Origin: an uncultured Prevotellaceae bacterium
GTDB taxonomy: Bacteria; Bacteroidota; Bacteroidia; Bacteroidales; Bacteroidaceae
DNA length: 39,499 nucleotides
NCBI GenBank assembly: GCA_902776545.1
Contig: CACYQO010000057.1
Location: 761-40,259, forward strand
Reading direction: 5' to 3'
Notes under the pieces: generated by a model
The model's input: only the letters and a program-made list of their open reading frames with translations
The model's database searches: none
What the model was told of the DNA's origin: nothing
Part shown: positions 23,519 to 32,049 of the stretch, one piece after another
Layout: each line of letters opens with the position of its first letter
Numbering within the stretch: the first letter of the stretch is position 1
Program-made: the position numbers and the translations under genes

Positions 23519-23996
23519 TTACTCGTAGTTGATATAAACGTCTGTACCGGTTGACAGGATGTAGACAGAAGTCTGACCATTCTCCTTACCGAACTGGAGG
23601 GCTTCCTCCAACTGGTCCTCAGGAAACAGTTTGGTACTGTCAAAATAGTAAAGGTCATTCTCTGTGTTAAGCCAGCCGCCCACATAGCCGTCGTGCTGCA
23701 AGGCATGTTCAACCACAAAGTCGAGTTGATCGCGCGAGTGGCTGTTCTGCGTAGCGGCATAGCTCACGGCGATGCCCTCCGTCGGCTCGGTCATCGTACG
23801 GATGTCAAGGGAACCCGTCCGGGTGGCTCTGGCTGAACTCCCACACGGCATCGGCAATGGCCGAAACGTTATCAGGCGCCGACGACGGATTGTCTTCATT
23901 GGCGGAGCAGGCAGCACAGCCTGCAGAAATGATCACGACGAACAGAAAGGCTGCTACAGCCTTCAAGCTGTTCTGGAAATACGAATAGTTTTTCAT
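23519..23996 (-). pseudogene. small lipoprotein gene with a frameshift
   Basis: ATG 23996 starts MKNYSYFQNSLKAVAAFLFV with lipobox ISAGC, then SANEDNPSS and a frame ending HPDGFP at about 23808. Beyond that the next frame continues sensibly (LDIRTMTEPTEGIAVSYAAT to VYILSTGTDVYINYE) to a stop at 23519. Adding two or removing one base near 23808-23813 would restore a single protein of about 158 residues. Function unknown; the mature part has a mix of charged and aromatic residues and no motif I recognise. The frameshift may be a sequencing or assembly error. Confidence 0.7.
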
Positions 23997-24091
23997 CTTT
24001 GTTTGATTACACATATTTGGGGGCAAAGATAAACATAATTTCGGACTGACCAAACCTCAGCCCGTTTTTTTTCAATTCAAGAGTTCCCAGA

Positions 24092-24289
24092 TCAACGCCC
24101 CCGAATATTGTTCTGCTTCTGATAGTTTCTCTTGATGACCCTGATATACTGGTCGAGCCCGAAGATCGACCCAGCGAGTAGGAACGACTGCGCCACGTAA
24201 TATAGCAGTCCTCCCGCTACATCATCGATGTGAACTACCTGATAAGTCACAAGCCTAAAAAACAGCCGTTTTCTGGTGGTTTTGCCCAT
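24092..24289 (-). CDS. small membrane protein, unknown
   Basis: A 65-residue frame from ATG 24289. It has a basic N-terminus (MGKTTRKRLFFRL), a central hydrophobic helix (GGLLYYVAQSFLLAGSIFGL) and a basic tail (RVIKRNYQKQNNIRGR), consistent with one inner-membrane helix. No family recognised and no clear promoter. It could be a small regulatory membrane protein or a chance frame. Confidence 0.4.
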   Translation of the reverse strand: MGKTTRKRLFFRLVTYQVVHIDDVAGGLLYYVAQSFLLAGSIFGLDQYIRVIKRNYQKQNNIRGR

Positions 24290-24325
24290 ACTAAAAGAAT
24301 ATGAATATACCTTACAAATTGAATA

Positions 24326-24368
24326 CCGCCGAGGCAATCCTTGTTTCGGATGTCTCGGCGGATACTCT
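24326..24368 (+). terminator. hairpin with T run, no known upstream gene
   Basis: CCGCCGAG (24326-24333) pairs with CTCGGCGG (24354-24361), with inner ATCC/GGAT pairs, followed on the plus strand by a run of seven T after ATACTC. No plus-strand gene precedes it, apart from a 24-codon frame starting ATG 24301 that runs through the hairpin. It may be a terminator for read-through or for an unseen small RNA. Confidence 0.5.
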
Positions 24369-24400
24369 TTTTTAGCGTGGTTTACCCACTGCTTCCATCA

Positions 24401-24508
24401 TCAATTCCCTTTCAGCATCATATCCTTATGGTGGAAATAGATGATGGTTCCGATAAATGCCACAAGACCAATGAGGCCCACGACGGCGAAAAATGTTGTT
24501 AGTGTCAT
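24401..24508 (-). CDS. 35-residue single-helix membrane peptide
   Basis: ATG 24508 to TGA 24401 encodes a 35-residue peptide: start MTLTTFF, one hydrophobic helix (AVVGLIGLVAFIGTIIYF), then HHKDMMLKGN. It has one of the best Shine-Dalgarno sequences in the window, AGGAGGT, six bases before the ATG, unusual in this phylum and strong support for translation. The layout (helix plus short basic tail) resembles small accessory subunits of membrane complexes, but I recognise no family. Confidence 0.55.
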   Translation of the reverse strand: MTLTTFFAVVGLIGLVAFIGTIIYFHHKDMMLKGN

Positions 24509-24607
24509 ATAATTACCTCCTGTTCTTTTTTGATTTCTTAATCAAGTAAAAGCCGAATGCATAAGAAATATGGTCTGCTAAAAGAATTTCCGCTTTTTTC
24601 TTCCAAA

Positions 24608-24922
24608 TTATCTTAGCCATGGGAACATTTTGAGGAAATCTTTGTGCATTTGTTCAGAATTAACCCATTTCTCTGGGTCTTCAAAACTAGCTTCCACCTC
24701 GTCTAAATCAGCCTCTATCTCTGCTATGCGGGCATCGAACACGTCGGGATCATCTGTATAGAATCCGAGCTTGCCAACGGGAATGCGGTCAAGGAAGTCA
24801 TCTTCCTCATCCAGCATGTTATTAGCATGGTCAATTGAAGTGGTAGCATAACCTGCAGCAGGCTCAGAGACCTTGCACACGCCATCCTCTTCTTCTAATA
24901 TCGGATATCTCTTCTCTTCCAT
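24608..24922 (-). CDS. acidic hypothetical protein
   Basis: A frame of 104 residues from ATG 24922 (MEEKRYPILEEEDGVCKV), or 108 from an alternative start at 24934. It is strongly acidic, soluble and probably helical in its second half (FDARIAEIEADLDEVEASFE), ending FLKMFPWLR. A -7 box at 24951-24944 would place the start of transcription about 15 bases before ATG 24922 and almost on the longer start, so the shorter is preferred. Function unknown. Confidence 0.65.
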   Translation of the reverse strand: MEEKRYPILEEEDGVCKVSEPAAGYATTSIDHANNMLDEEDDFLDRIPVGKLGFYTDDPDVFDARIAEIEADLDEVEASFEDPEKWVNSEQMHKDFLKMFPWLR

Positions 24923-24943
24923 AGTCAGTTGCATTTAATGCGG

Positions 24944-24951
24944 CAAAGATA
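24944..24951 (-). promoter_or_regulatory. -7 box of the acidic hypothetical gene
   Basis: TATCTTTG followed by CCGC on the minus strand; standard -7 consensus. Short leader. Confidence 0.6.
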
Positions 24952-24959
24952 CGAAAAAA

Positions 24960-25599
24960 ATTGGAAAGTATTTCTCTTTTGGATAAAAAAGTGAAAAAAA
25001 TGGGGAAAGTTTGGAAGATAAGCGTAAAAAAAACATCTTTGCAGCGTCAGAACATTAGTTTTGACTACGCAGCCGAGTGCGGGGAACGAGCTTTGCCTGA
25101 CACTCGGGGCCTATTTCAATTTCAGTTATTTCAATTAATAATAAGGTGGGTAAATATCCCTTACATATATACATAACTAATTGATATATAGATAGTTATA
25201 TATAAAAGTAAGGAATTTGCATACCTCGGAAAACAAACTGAAATAATTGAAATTGAAATGGCTGGTCAGTAACAATTCATCTAAAAAGCTGAAAATCAAC
25301 GAGATACGACATTAGTAATCAGAAGGCTCCCGAGATACCAAAGCCCGCAAAAGGTACGGAAATCGTGAAATTACTCATCTCATAGGCCTAAAGACATGCG
25401 AGAACCGCTTCTTCCGGTGACTATACCAGCACTTGCAGCTCATTTATGCGACGTGGAGTTCATGTATTCTGACAAGAAATACCACGAACTTTGCGGTCGG
25501 GGCATTTGATATCAATTCAAGTCGTTGCGATAATGGCACGTTATTGCACAATAAGGCAAGGTTATTGAAAAATAAAGCTTGGTTATTTTGAATAGCATT
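24960..25599. other. long AT-rich region without a convincing gene
   Basis: About 640 bases with only short chance frames. It contains a CCGAGTG...CACTCGG inverted repeat (about 25073-25107), a large ATTTCA word palindrome (25111-25262), and near the right end TTATTG/CAATAA words (25548-25590). No promoter box, tRNA or protein could be supported. It may hold an untranslated RNA or be decayed sequence. Confidence 0.5.
25111..25262. repeat. ATTTCA word-repeat palindrome with long loop
   Basis: Left arm 25111-25137 (ATTTCAATTTCAGTTATTTC) and right arm 25239-25262 (its inverted kind, GAAATAATTGAAATTGAAAT) match with few mismatches. The loop is about 100 bases and AT-rich. Same architecture as the other word palindromes but with a longer loop. 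Confidence 0.65.
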
Positions 25600-26895
25600 T
25601 TACCTGACGGTGGGGTTGAGGTTGCGCTGGAGGAAGAAGGCCTTGGTGGCGAGGAAGAAACAGGCGACACCGGCGGCGTTGACGAGGACGACAGTCCAGA
25701 AGGCAGCGCCGTAGCCGAGGAGTTCGGAGACGACGCCTCCGACGAGGATGCCGAGTCCCATGCCGATATCCCAGGAGATAAGAATGGTGGAGTTGGCGGT
25801 TCCGCGCTGATTGTTGCGGGCCACGTTGATGGTCATGTTCTGGAAGGCGGGCCACATGTGGCCGTTGCCGAGGCCGATGAGGAGGGCGGAGCCGTAGTAG
25901 CCAATTTTATCGAGGAACGAGGAAGGAGGAAGGAGGAAGGAGGATAGTGTTGGCAGCAGGATAAAAATCGTATAGCCGACGAGGGAGATGACCATGCCGG
26001 AACCGGCGTTGAAGGTGAGACGGCCTTCGCGGAGGGCCTTGCCTCCCTGCAGACGGGAGAGGATCAGTCCGACGGAACAGAGCATGAAGTAGGTGCCCGT
26101 GCCGCCGGTGATGCCCATGACTTCCTTGCCGTAGATGGCGAGGTAGTTGCTGAGCACGCCGAAGCTGAAGCCGAAGGCCACCATGTTCAGGCCGAGGAGC
26201 CAGCCGCGGACGAGGAAGAAGCGGTCCCAGGATAATCGAGGAAGGAGGAAGGAGGAACGAGGAAGGAGATTACCTGAGAGGGTAGTGTCTGCGGCAGTAG
26301 TATTCTCTTTCCTCTTTCCTCCTTCCTCTTTCCTCGAAATCACAACCGTGGCATCGACCAGCCAGCCGAGGCAGGCAACGATGAGGGCCAGCCAGAAGAG
26401 GAATTCGAAGCTGGCGGTGAACTTGTAGATGAAGATGCCGACGGTGGGCGCGATGGCCATAGCGAGATTGTTGGAGAGGCCGTAGTAGCCGATGCCCTCG
26501 GTACGGCGGCTGGAGGGCAGCACGTCGATGGCAACGGTGGAGTTGGAGACGGTCAAGGCGCCGAAGGGCCCGCCGTGGAGGGTGCGGACGATGGTGAACA
26601 GCAGAAGGGTGGATGCGGCGAGATAACCGGCGAAGAAGATGGCAAAGGTGCCGAAGCAGACCATCAGCACCGTCTTGCGGGAGAAGGAGTCGACGATGTA
26701 GCCGCTGAAAGGCCGGCACAACAAAGCCGTGATGGTATAGCCAGAGAGCACGAGGCCGATCACGTCCTTTGTTGCGCCGAAGTGTTCACTCAGATAGAGC
26801 GGCAGCAAGGGAGTCAGGACATAGAAGGCGAAGAACAGCGAGAAATTCGCTATCATGACCTTGATGTAGTTCCTGTTCCAAAGCCGATCCATCAT
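25600..26895 (-). CDS. MFS transporter
   Basis: A protein of about 431 residues of the major facilitator superfamily with about 12 TM helices; substrate unknown, though its neighbours suggest a sugar or oligosaccharide product. Seen: SGYTITALLCRPFSGYIVDSF as motif A between TM2 and TM3, and the RTLHGGPFGALTVSNSTVAID segment of TM4. Two word-repeat insertions are read in frame: residues about 187-220 (RKEEGGKRKE ... PRSSFLLPR) in the central cytoplasmic loop between TM6 and TM7, and about 316-328 (LSSFLLPPSSFLD) between later helices. Start ATG 26895 or 26892, both at the edge of another word repeat. Last gene of the leftward GH9 cluster. Confidence 0.85.
   Translation of the reverse strand: MMDRLWNRNYIKVMIANFSLFFAFYVLTPLLPLYLSEHFGATKDVIGLVLSGYTITALLCRPFSGYIVDSFSRKTVLMVCFGTFAIFFAGYLAASTLLLFTIVRTLHGGPFGALTVSNSTVAIDVLPSSRRTEGIGYYGLSNNLAMAIAPTVGIFIYKFTASFEFLFWLALIVACLGWLVDATVVISRKEEGGKRKENTTAADTTLSGNLLPRSSFLLPRLSWDRFFLVRGWLLGLNMVAFGFSFGVLSNYLAIYGKEVMGITGGTGTYFMLCSVGLILSRLQGGKALREGRLTFNAGSGMVISLVGYTIFILLPTLSSFLLPPSSFLDKIGYYGSALLIGLGNGHMWPAFQNMTINVARNNQRGTANSTILISWDIGMGLGILVGGVVSELLGYGAAFWTVVLVNAAGVACFFLATKAFFLQRNLNPTVR
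25911..25947. repeat. GGAAGGA word repeat in the MFS gene, second site
   Basis: Four to five GAGGAAGGAG words, read on the minus strand as SSFLLPPSSFL in a short loop. One arm only; same word as the element 300 bases to the right. Confidence 0.8.
26237..26335. repeat. GGAAGGA word-repeat palindrome in the MFS central loop
   Basis: Left arm 26237-26268 (GAGGAAGGAG words) and right arm 26305-26335 (CTCTTTCCTC words) are inverted, about 32 bases each, around a 36-base loop. Read in frame between TM6 and TM7, where MFS proteins tolerate length change. Confidence 0.85.
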
Positions 26896-26927
26896 GTACA
26901 ATTTGACAATTTACCATGTACCATTTA
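26893..26927. repeat. TTTACCATGTACAA word repeat at the MFS start
   Basis: Short words CATGTACAA, TTTGACAA, TTTACCATGTACCA lie between GH9 stop and MFS start and overlap the possible start codons. Confidence 0.55.
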
Positions 26928-29594
26928 TTCGGCAACGATGTTTTTGAGCGAAGAGCCGAAGATGATGTACTGCGTGTTGCCGGCGATGGTGCCTTCGTTC
27001 TGTCCCCAGAGGAAAGGCCAGTCGTCGTAGTTCTCGAAGTGGTCGGGACGGCGGAAGAGCAGACCCGGGGCCACGTTGCCGGGAATGAACGAGAAGTCGG
27101 CACGGTTGTTGCCGTAGAACACCTGCTTCGGACGGGTGGCACCCACGACGGCCACGAACGAGTAGTTGTGGTAGGGGTGACGGCCGTAGAGCCAGTTGGC
27201 CACACGATAGACCTCATCCTTGCCGACGATGTCGGGGAAGTAGATGTGGGCGTAGTTGACGGTGATGCCGAAGTTGAGCACCATATTCACACCAGCCCAG
27301 TTGCCGAGTCCGATGGGCACGCCGTAGGGGTTCTGCGAGTCGAAACTCTTGATGTATTCCTCGTATTTCACGACGTACGGACGGAGCTTCTCCTTGTAGG
27401 CCTCATCCATGTAGGGCACGGCATCGAGGGCGGTCTGCATGTTGCCGGAGAGACGCAGCTCGAGGGCGTCCCAGATCTGTGCGGCGAAGTTGTCGAGGTA
27501 CTGTTTCTCCTGCGTGGCGCTGTAGAGCATGAGGTTGGTGGCCATGTCGCCGAGCTGCTCACGGTTCTTACGGCTGCGCTCCAACAGCTTCTGACGCTTC
27601 TTGTCGGGCTGGGCTCCCTGCTGACGGGGATTGGCGATGTTGACCTGTTCCGTACCGTCGAGCCAGGCAAAGTCATCATCGCGGGAAGCGTTGTGCTGGG
27701 CGATGAGTTCGGTGGCCTCCTTCATGAGCCGCTTCGACTGGGTGAGGGCGCGCTCGGCCAGGTCGTCGTTGTAACCCTTGAGGGCGTGGCTGGCGGCGGC
27801 GAACATCGTGGCGGCACGGAGGTCGAGCTGCGGACTGCGGGTGGTGAAGGCCCACATGTCGTCGGGCGTTCCGCTGCGCTTGCCGTCGGCCGATACCTCG
27901 TAGGGCTTCAGCGACGGGTCGTAGTGGAGACCGTCGGTGATCGAGGCGGCATCACCCAGGTGGTGATAGTTGTCGAGGATGGAGTTGGAGAGCGTCGAGG
28001 CCATGTGTCCGATGTTCTCAGCCTGTGCCACGAGGTTGAGCGTGCCGTGCTCGATGAACTGCAGGATGTCGGGCACGCCGTCGGGGCGGTGCAGATCGAC
28101 ATAGCGCTGCTTCTGCGAGACGAAGGTCTCATCGCGCTGGGGACGGAAGAGCTCCCAGGTGCGGATGAAGTTCTGCACGACGTTGATGTTAGAGCCCGTC
28201 TCGATGTCGAAGTCGCCGGCATCGAAGAAGCCGCCGACGTTCAGACCGGGGATGAGTTCCAGGGGCTTGTACTTGGTGTCGGTAGTCGGTCCCTGACGGT
28301 GGAGGTCAAAGTGGTCGCTCTCAGGCGCCTGCAGATAGCCCTCCTTGAAGGGCTCGCCGTGCCACGTGCGATAACCCTCGGTGACGTACATGTGGTTCAT
28401 GTGGATGGGCACCCATACGTCGGTGGTGGCGTCGGTGATCTTGTCATAGACGTGGGCGTCGATAAGGAAGTCGTTGGTCTTCGTCTTGCCATACTGGATG
28501 AAATAGACGCCGGGTTCCTTGACGGCCGAGAAGTCGAACTTCACATAGTTATATTTGAAGTAGGGTCCCCACGACGTGACGGCACCCTCGAAGGCCTGCG
28601 TCGTTGTGCCGTCGGCGTTGATGCGCATGAGCTTGGCGACGGTCTGCGGTGTGTCGAGCTTGTCGAGTTCGATGACGGCCACCTTCGGCTGCTCGGGGGT
28701 ATAGCCGATCTGCGAGAAGCCGATGTTCGGCTCACGAATCCAGCCCGGAATGGCGTTGGGCTCGACGGTCCAGGTGATGACCTTGCCGGTCTTGCCCTTC
28801 GGCAATACGCTGCGGAGGACGAACCAGCCGTTCTGTGCGAGCATACGGCCGTCGAAGAGCTTCAGTTCGGCATCGCTGGTGATCTTGACCATCCGGCCGG
28901 GATCGTCGGTGGCCATCACGATGCTGTGGCCTGTCTCGATGGGCAGCGGGTCGATAAAGCGGCCGGTGCCTCGATCGTCGTAGGTCTTGAAGCCCTTGAA
29001 CTGACGGGGTTTCTCGCTGTTCGGACGGGTGATGGTCTGACTGGTGGCATAGCGCGGCAGACGGCCCAGGCGACCGTCCATCGTGAAGGTCTTCAGCCAG
29101 TACTGCGACGGCAGGAACTCGATGTTGAAGCCTGCCTCGCCGGCGAGTTTCTCAGGCACAGGTTTGTCGAGCCAGACGGCAATCTCCACGGCCTTGCCCT
29201 TGGCGGTGACGATGACGCGGCTGTCGAAGTCCTCGGTGAAGCCAGCGTCCGCGCCGCCCAGCGCCTCCTTCTCATACCGCATGGCGACCTCGATGCTGCC
29301 GTTCTCACGGTCCACTTTGCGGTCGGTCATCCGCGGCACGAGATCCCATTGCTCGGGCGTGTTGTTCAGACGGACAGCCCCGCCCTGGACGGTACGCACC
29401 CCGTGGTGGATAATCTCGATGCCAGAGTTCTTCTCGTCGTTGAACCCGCCGTTAAAACTGTTGCTGAATACCAGCACGTTCACCCCCTGCCGTTCGAAAT
29501 ACTCGCGGTCGTTTAGTTGTAAGTCCTGTGCCATGCTGACAGAGGGGGCAGCCAGCAGCACCGTGAGGAACATGAGAACCTTTTTCATTTTCAT
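26925..29594 (-). CDS. secreted glycoside hydrolase family 9 (endoglucanase-like)
   Basis: An 889-residue enzyme, probably acting on beta-1,4-glucans or related plant polysaccharides. A signal peptide (MKMKKVLMFLTVLLAAPSVS) leads to an N-terminal beta region (about 25-300), an Ig-like CelD-N-type domain (SQIGYTPEQPKVAVIELDKL to NDFLIDAHVY), then the (alpha/alpha)6 GH9 domain. Catalytic motifs: GGFFDAGDFD (Asp nucleophile-activating pair), the WLYGRHPYHNYSFVAVVG segment and the acid Glu in GQNEGTIAGNTQYI. It belongs to the leftward Gfo/Idh, Fe-ADH, GH9, MFS series. Confidence 0.88.
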   Translation of the reverse strand: MKMKKVLMFLTVLLAAPSVSMAQDLQLNDREYFERQGVNVLVFSNSFNGGFNDEKNSGIEIIHHGVRTVQGGAVRLNNTPEQWDLVPRMTDRKVDRENGSIEVAMRYEKEALGGADAGFTEDFDSRVIVTAKGKAVEIAVWLDKPVPEKLAGEAGFNIEFLPSQYWLKTFTMDGRLGRLPRYATSQTITRPNSEKPRQFKGFKTYDDRGTGRFIDPLPIETGHSIVMATDDPGRMVKITSDAELKLFDGRMLAQNGWFVLRSVLPKGKTGKVITWTVEPNAIPGWIREPNIGFSQIGYTPEQPKVAVIELDKLDTPQTVAKLMRINADGTTTQAFEGAVTSWGPYFKYNYVKFDFSAVKEPGVYFIQYGKTKTNDFLIDAHVYDKITDATTDVWVPIHMNHMYVTEGYRTWHGEPFKEGYLQAPESDHFDLHRQGPTTDTKYKPLELIPGLNVGGFFDAGDFDIETGSNINVVQNFIRTWELFRPQRDETFVSQKQRYVDLHRPDGVPDILQFIEHGTLNLVAQAENIGHMASTLSNSILDNYHHLGDAASITDGLHYDPSLKPYEVSADGKRSGTPDDMWAFTTRSPQLDLRAATMFAAASHALKGYNDDLAERALTQSKRLMKEATELIAQHNASRDDDFAWLDGTEQVNIANPRQQGAQPDKKRQKLLERSRKNREQLGDMATNLMLYSATQEKQYLDNFAAQIWDALELRLSGNMQTALDAVPYMDEAYKEKLRPYVVKYEEYIKSFDSQNPYGVPIGLGNWAGVNMVLNFGITVNYAHIYFPDIVGKDEVYRVANWLYGRHPYHNYSFVAVVGATRPKQVFYGNNRADFSFIPGNVAPGLLFRRPDHFENYDDWPFLWGQNEGTIAGNTQYIIFGSSLKNIVAE

Positions 29595-29637
29595 TCGGAA
29601 TTTGTGTTTATTTATGACGTTGTTTCAGCCAAAAGGT

Positions 29638-30825
29638 TTAACGGCCTCTCGCCATCTTATAGATGGCTTCCATATCTTCGGCCTTCAGCACTTTCAGACA
29701 ACCGCAGGTCGAGGTATAGTCGCGGCTGCACTTACGTGTCATCTCGGCGATCTCCGCATCGGTGATGTCACGGCCGATGAGTTCTTTGATGTTAACGGGC
29801 ATGCCGATGGCGTGGTAGAAACGTTCCATCGCCTCGATGCCCTTCAGGGCCGTACCCTCGGGATCGGTGAAGTCGTTGGGCACATCCATCACGTTCACCG
29901 CAAAGCGCACGAAGCGGCTCAGGTTCTCGTGCATCACATAACGGGCCCACGACGGCCACATCGCAGCCAGTCCGGCACCATGCGTGACGTCGAACATACC
30001 GCTCAACTCGTGCTCCAGCTGGTGCGTGGCCCAGTCGTCAGCCACACCACAGCCCGTCAGGCCATTGTGCATGATGCTGCCGCCCCACATAATCTGCGCA
30101 CGGTAACGATAGTCCTCGGGATTCTTCAGCACGGCGAAGACGGCACTCTTGATGCTCCGCAGGGCAGCCTCGGCGAGGTCGGTAGTGAAATCCATATCGT
30201 CGTCCTTGGTGAAGTAACGCTCCATCGTGTGCATCATCATGTCGGTCACACCGGCAGCCGTCTGATACGGGGGCAGCGTCATCGTACGACGGGGGTTCAT
30301 GATGGCGAACTTCGGGCGTGACATGTTGTTAGAATAGCCGAGCTTCACATCGCCGTCCTCGTTCGTGATCACACTCGCCTCACTCATCTCCGAGCCGGCG
30401 GCAGGTATGGTCAGCACAGAGGCCACGGGCAGCATCTCCTTCGGATCGTCTTTGCCGAGATAGAAGTCCCAGACATTGCCCTCGTAAGGCACACCATAAG
30501 CGATGCACTTGGCAGAGTCAATGACCGAACCGCCACCTACGGCGAGGATGAAATCGACGCCCTCCTTGCGGCAGAGATCAATACCCTTCTGGGCTAATGA
30601 GAGACGGGGATTGGGCACAACGCCACCCAACGTGACATAGTCTACCCCACCCGCCTTCAACAGACCGCAGATCTTGTCGAGCAGTCCTGAGCGCACGGCA
30701 CTCTGACCACCGTAATGCACCAGCACTTTCGTGCCGCCATACTTCTTCACGAGAGCAGCCACCTGCTCTTCACTCTGTTCTCCAAACACCACTTCCGTCG
30801 GTGCGTAATAATTAAAATCCTTCAT
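29638..30825 (-). CDS. iron-containing alcohol dehydrogenase (YqhD/BDH-like)
   Basis: A 395-residue cytoplasmic NAD(P)H-dependent alcohol/aldehyde oxidoreductase. The Rossmann-like N-domain has GGQSAVRSGLLDKI and the GGGSVIDSAKCIAYG cofactor motif; the metal site includes His residues in HQLEHELSGMFDVTHGAGLA. Length and motifs fit the butanol dehydrogenase/YqhD group of type III ADHs. The exact substrate is not evident. Start ATG 30825 (MKDFNYYAPTEVVFG) is the family norm. A TTTACAG word hairpin separates it from the upstream Gfo/Idh gene. Confidence 0.92.
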   Translation of the reverse strand: MKDFNYYAPTEVVFGEQSEEQVAALVKKYGGTKVLVHYGGQSAVRSGLLDKICGLLKAGGVDYVTLGGVVPNPRLSLAQKGIDLCRKEGVDFILAVGGGSVIDSAKCIAYGVPYEGNVWDFYLGKDDPKEMLPVASVLTIPAAGSEMSEASVITNEDGDVKLGYSNNMSRPKFAIMNPRRTMTLPPYQTAAGVTDMMMHTMERYFTKDDDMDFTTDLAEAALRSIKSAVFAVLKNPEDYRYRAQIMWGGSIMHNGLTGCGVADDWATHQLEHELSGMFDVTHGAGLAAMWPSWARYVMHENLSRFVRFAVNVMDVPNDFTDPEGTALKGIEAMERFYHAIGMPVNIKELIGRDITDAEIAEMTRKCSRDYTSTCGCLKVLKAEDMEAIYKMARGR

Positions 30826-30840
30826 AATTTCTTTTATATT

Positions 30841-30931
30841 GTTTACAGTTTACAGTTTACGGTTTACAGGTGATTACCTCTGCGGTAGTACAGCCTCCAG
30901 TCATTTCATCTGTAAACTGTAAACCGTAAAC
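30841..30931. repeat. TTTACAG word-repeat palindrome
   Basis: Left arm 30841-30869 with four GTTTACAG/GTTTACGG words; right arm 30910-30931 with CTGTAAACTGTAAACCGTAAAC inverted. Loop about 40 bases. It fills the gap between the Gfo/Idh and alcohol dehydrogenase genes. Confidence 0.85.
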
Positions 30932-30937
30932 AAAAAA

Positions 30938-31930
30938 TTATTTCTCGTCCATCGGGTAGCGCACGCCCCATTTCTGTCTGAGGCCGTCCATCAGTTCCAT
31001 GATGTAAAGTGTCTCCTTGTGGGGCATTTCGAGAGGTTCGAGAAGTCCGTCGATAAGTGCCTGACGACAGGCCACGAACTGATACTCATAGCCTGTGATC
31101 TGCTTCGGCACGCGGATGGTCTCGATGTACGTGCGGTCAGGACCATTCACGGTGATGGTCTGCGGATTGTTGATATTGTCGATGATCAGGTTGCCGTCGG
31201 TGCCTGCGATGACGCCGATGTTGTCACCCACGCAGGCGGCACTCGACTGGAGGTTACACAGCATGCCGTCAGCCAGAACAAGCGTGATGGCGTTCGTCAG
31301 GTCCATACCTGTCTTGGACTTCACACATTGGCTGTCGATGCTGACGATGTCGGCGGGGAAGAACATCCTGACGAAGTTCAAGGCATAGACACCGAGGTCG
31401 AGCAGCGCACCGCCGCAGAGGTCTGCCCGCATGATGCGCGGCTTCTCACCCATCGAGTAGCCCAGCGTCGCCGTGAGCAATCGGGGCGCACCGATGCGGC
31501 CATTATGAATTAGTCCGCGTACCATATTGACTACGGGCTGGTAGCGCGTCCAGATGGCCTCAGCCAAGAACACCTTCCGTTCGTGAGCCAGGTCGATGAT
31601 CTCCTGCGCCTGCCGACGGTTTGCCATAAACGCCTTTTCCACCAGACAGGGTTTGCCTGCCAACAAAGCCTCACGCGTCACATCGTAATGATGCGAGTGA
31701 GGCGTGCCCACATACACAAGATCCACATCGGGATCGGCCAATAACTCAGCATACGAGCCGTATGCCTTCTTCACATTCCATTTACGGGCAAATTCCTCCG
31801 CCTTCTCCTGTGTACGGGAGCCGACGGCGTAGGCTTCACACATCGTGAGACCAGCAAGCGTGATAGCCGCTTTTTCAGCTATCCAACCCGTCCCGATGAT
31901 GCCCACTCTTAAGATTCCGTTCTGTTGCAT
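30938..31930 (-). CDS. Gfo/Idh/MocA-family oxidoreductase
   Basis: A 330-residue NAD(P)-dependent sugar or sugar-derivative dehydrogenase. The Rossmann start is LRVGIIGTGWIAEKAAITL, followed by VYVGTPHSHHYDVTREALLAG and the EKAF motif (KPCLVEKAFMAN) with the catalytic Lys, then the C-terminal beta-sheet domain containing LDLGVYALNFVRMFF. Related to dimeric dihydrodiol/glucose-fructose dehydrogenases; the substrate is not clear. It is the first gene of the leftward cluster, divergent from the epimerase-like gene. Confidence 0.9.
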   Translation of the reverse strand: MQQNGILRVGIIGTGWIAEKAAITLAGLTMCEAYAVGSRTQEKAEEFARKWNVKKAYGSYAELLADPDVDLVYVGTPHSHHYDVTREALLAGKPCLVEKAFMANRRQAQEIIDLAHERKVFLAEAIWTRYQPVVNMVRGLIHNGRIGAPRLLTATLGYSMGEKPRIMRADLCGGALLDLGVYALNFVRMFFPADIVSIDSQCVKSKTGMDLTNAITLVLADGMLCNLQSSAACVGDNIGVIAGTDGNLIIDNINNPQTITVNGPDRTYIETIRVPKQITGYEYQFVACRQALIDGLLEPLEMPHKETLYIMELMDGLRQKWGVRYPMDEK

Positions 31931-31957
31931 AATTTACAGGTCTAGTTATCTTGGGTG

Positions 31958-32017
31958 CAAATATACATAAAAATTTTCAATAATCATACGTTTTATTAAA
32001 AAAAATGACTATCTTTG
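31958..32017. promoter_or_regulatory. divergent promoter pair
   Basis: Minus strand TATATTTG at 31965-31958 faces the Gfo/Idh gene; plus strand TATCTTTG at 32010-32017 faces the epimerase-like gene. Both fit the -7 consensus and are followed by C or GC. -33 elements are weak. Confidence 0.65.
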
Positions 32018-32049
32018 CAGCAACAAAAGCAAATAAACCAACAAAAACT

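Noticed and set aside
24301-24375. 24-codon plus-strand frame MNIPYKLNTAEAILVSDVSA and onward, possible leader peptide
   Set aside because: It runs through the hairpin at 24326-24361 like an attenuator leader, but no ribosome site, promoter box or regulated downstream gene on that strand is present.
24961-25176. 71-codon plus-strand frame starting MESISLLDKKVKKMG
   Set aside because: AT-driven composition, no ribosome site or promoter box, and it runs through an inverted repeat; probably chance.
26916-29516. 866-codon plus-strand frame opposite the GH9 gene
   Set aside because: A mirror frame kept open by the GC-rich codon use of the GH9 gene; its Val/Glu/Asp/Gly/His-rich sequence has no domain and the minus-strand frame has clear GH9 motifs.
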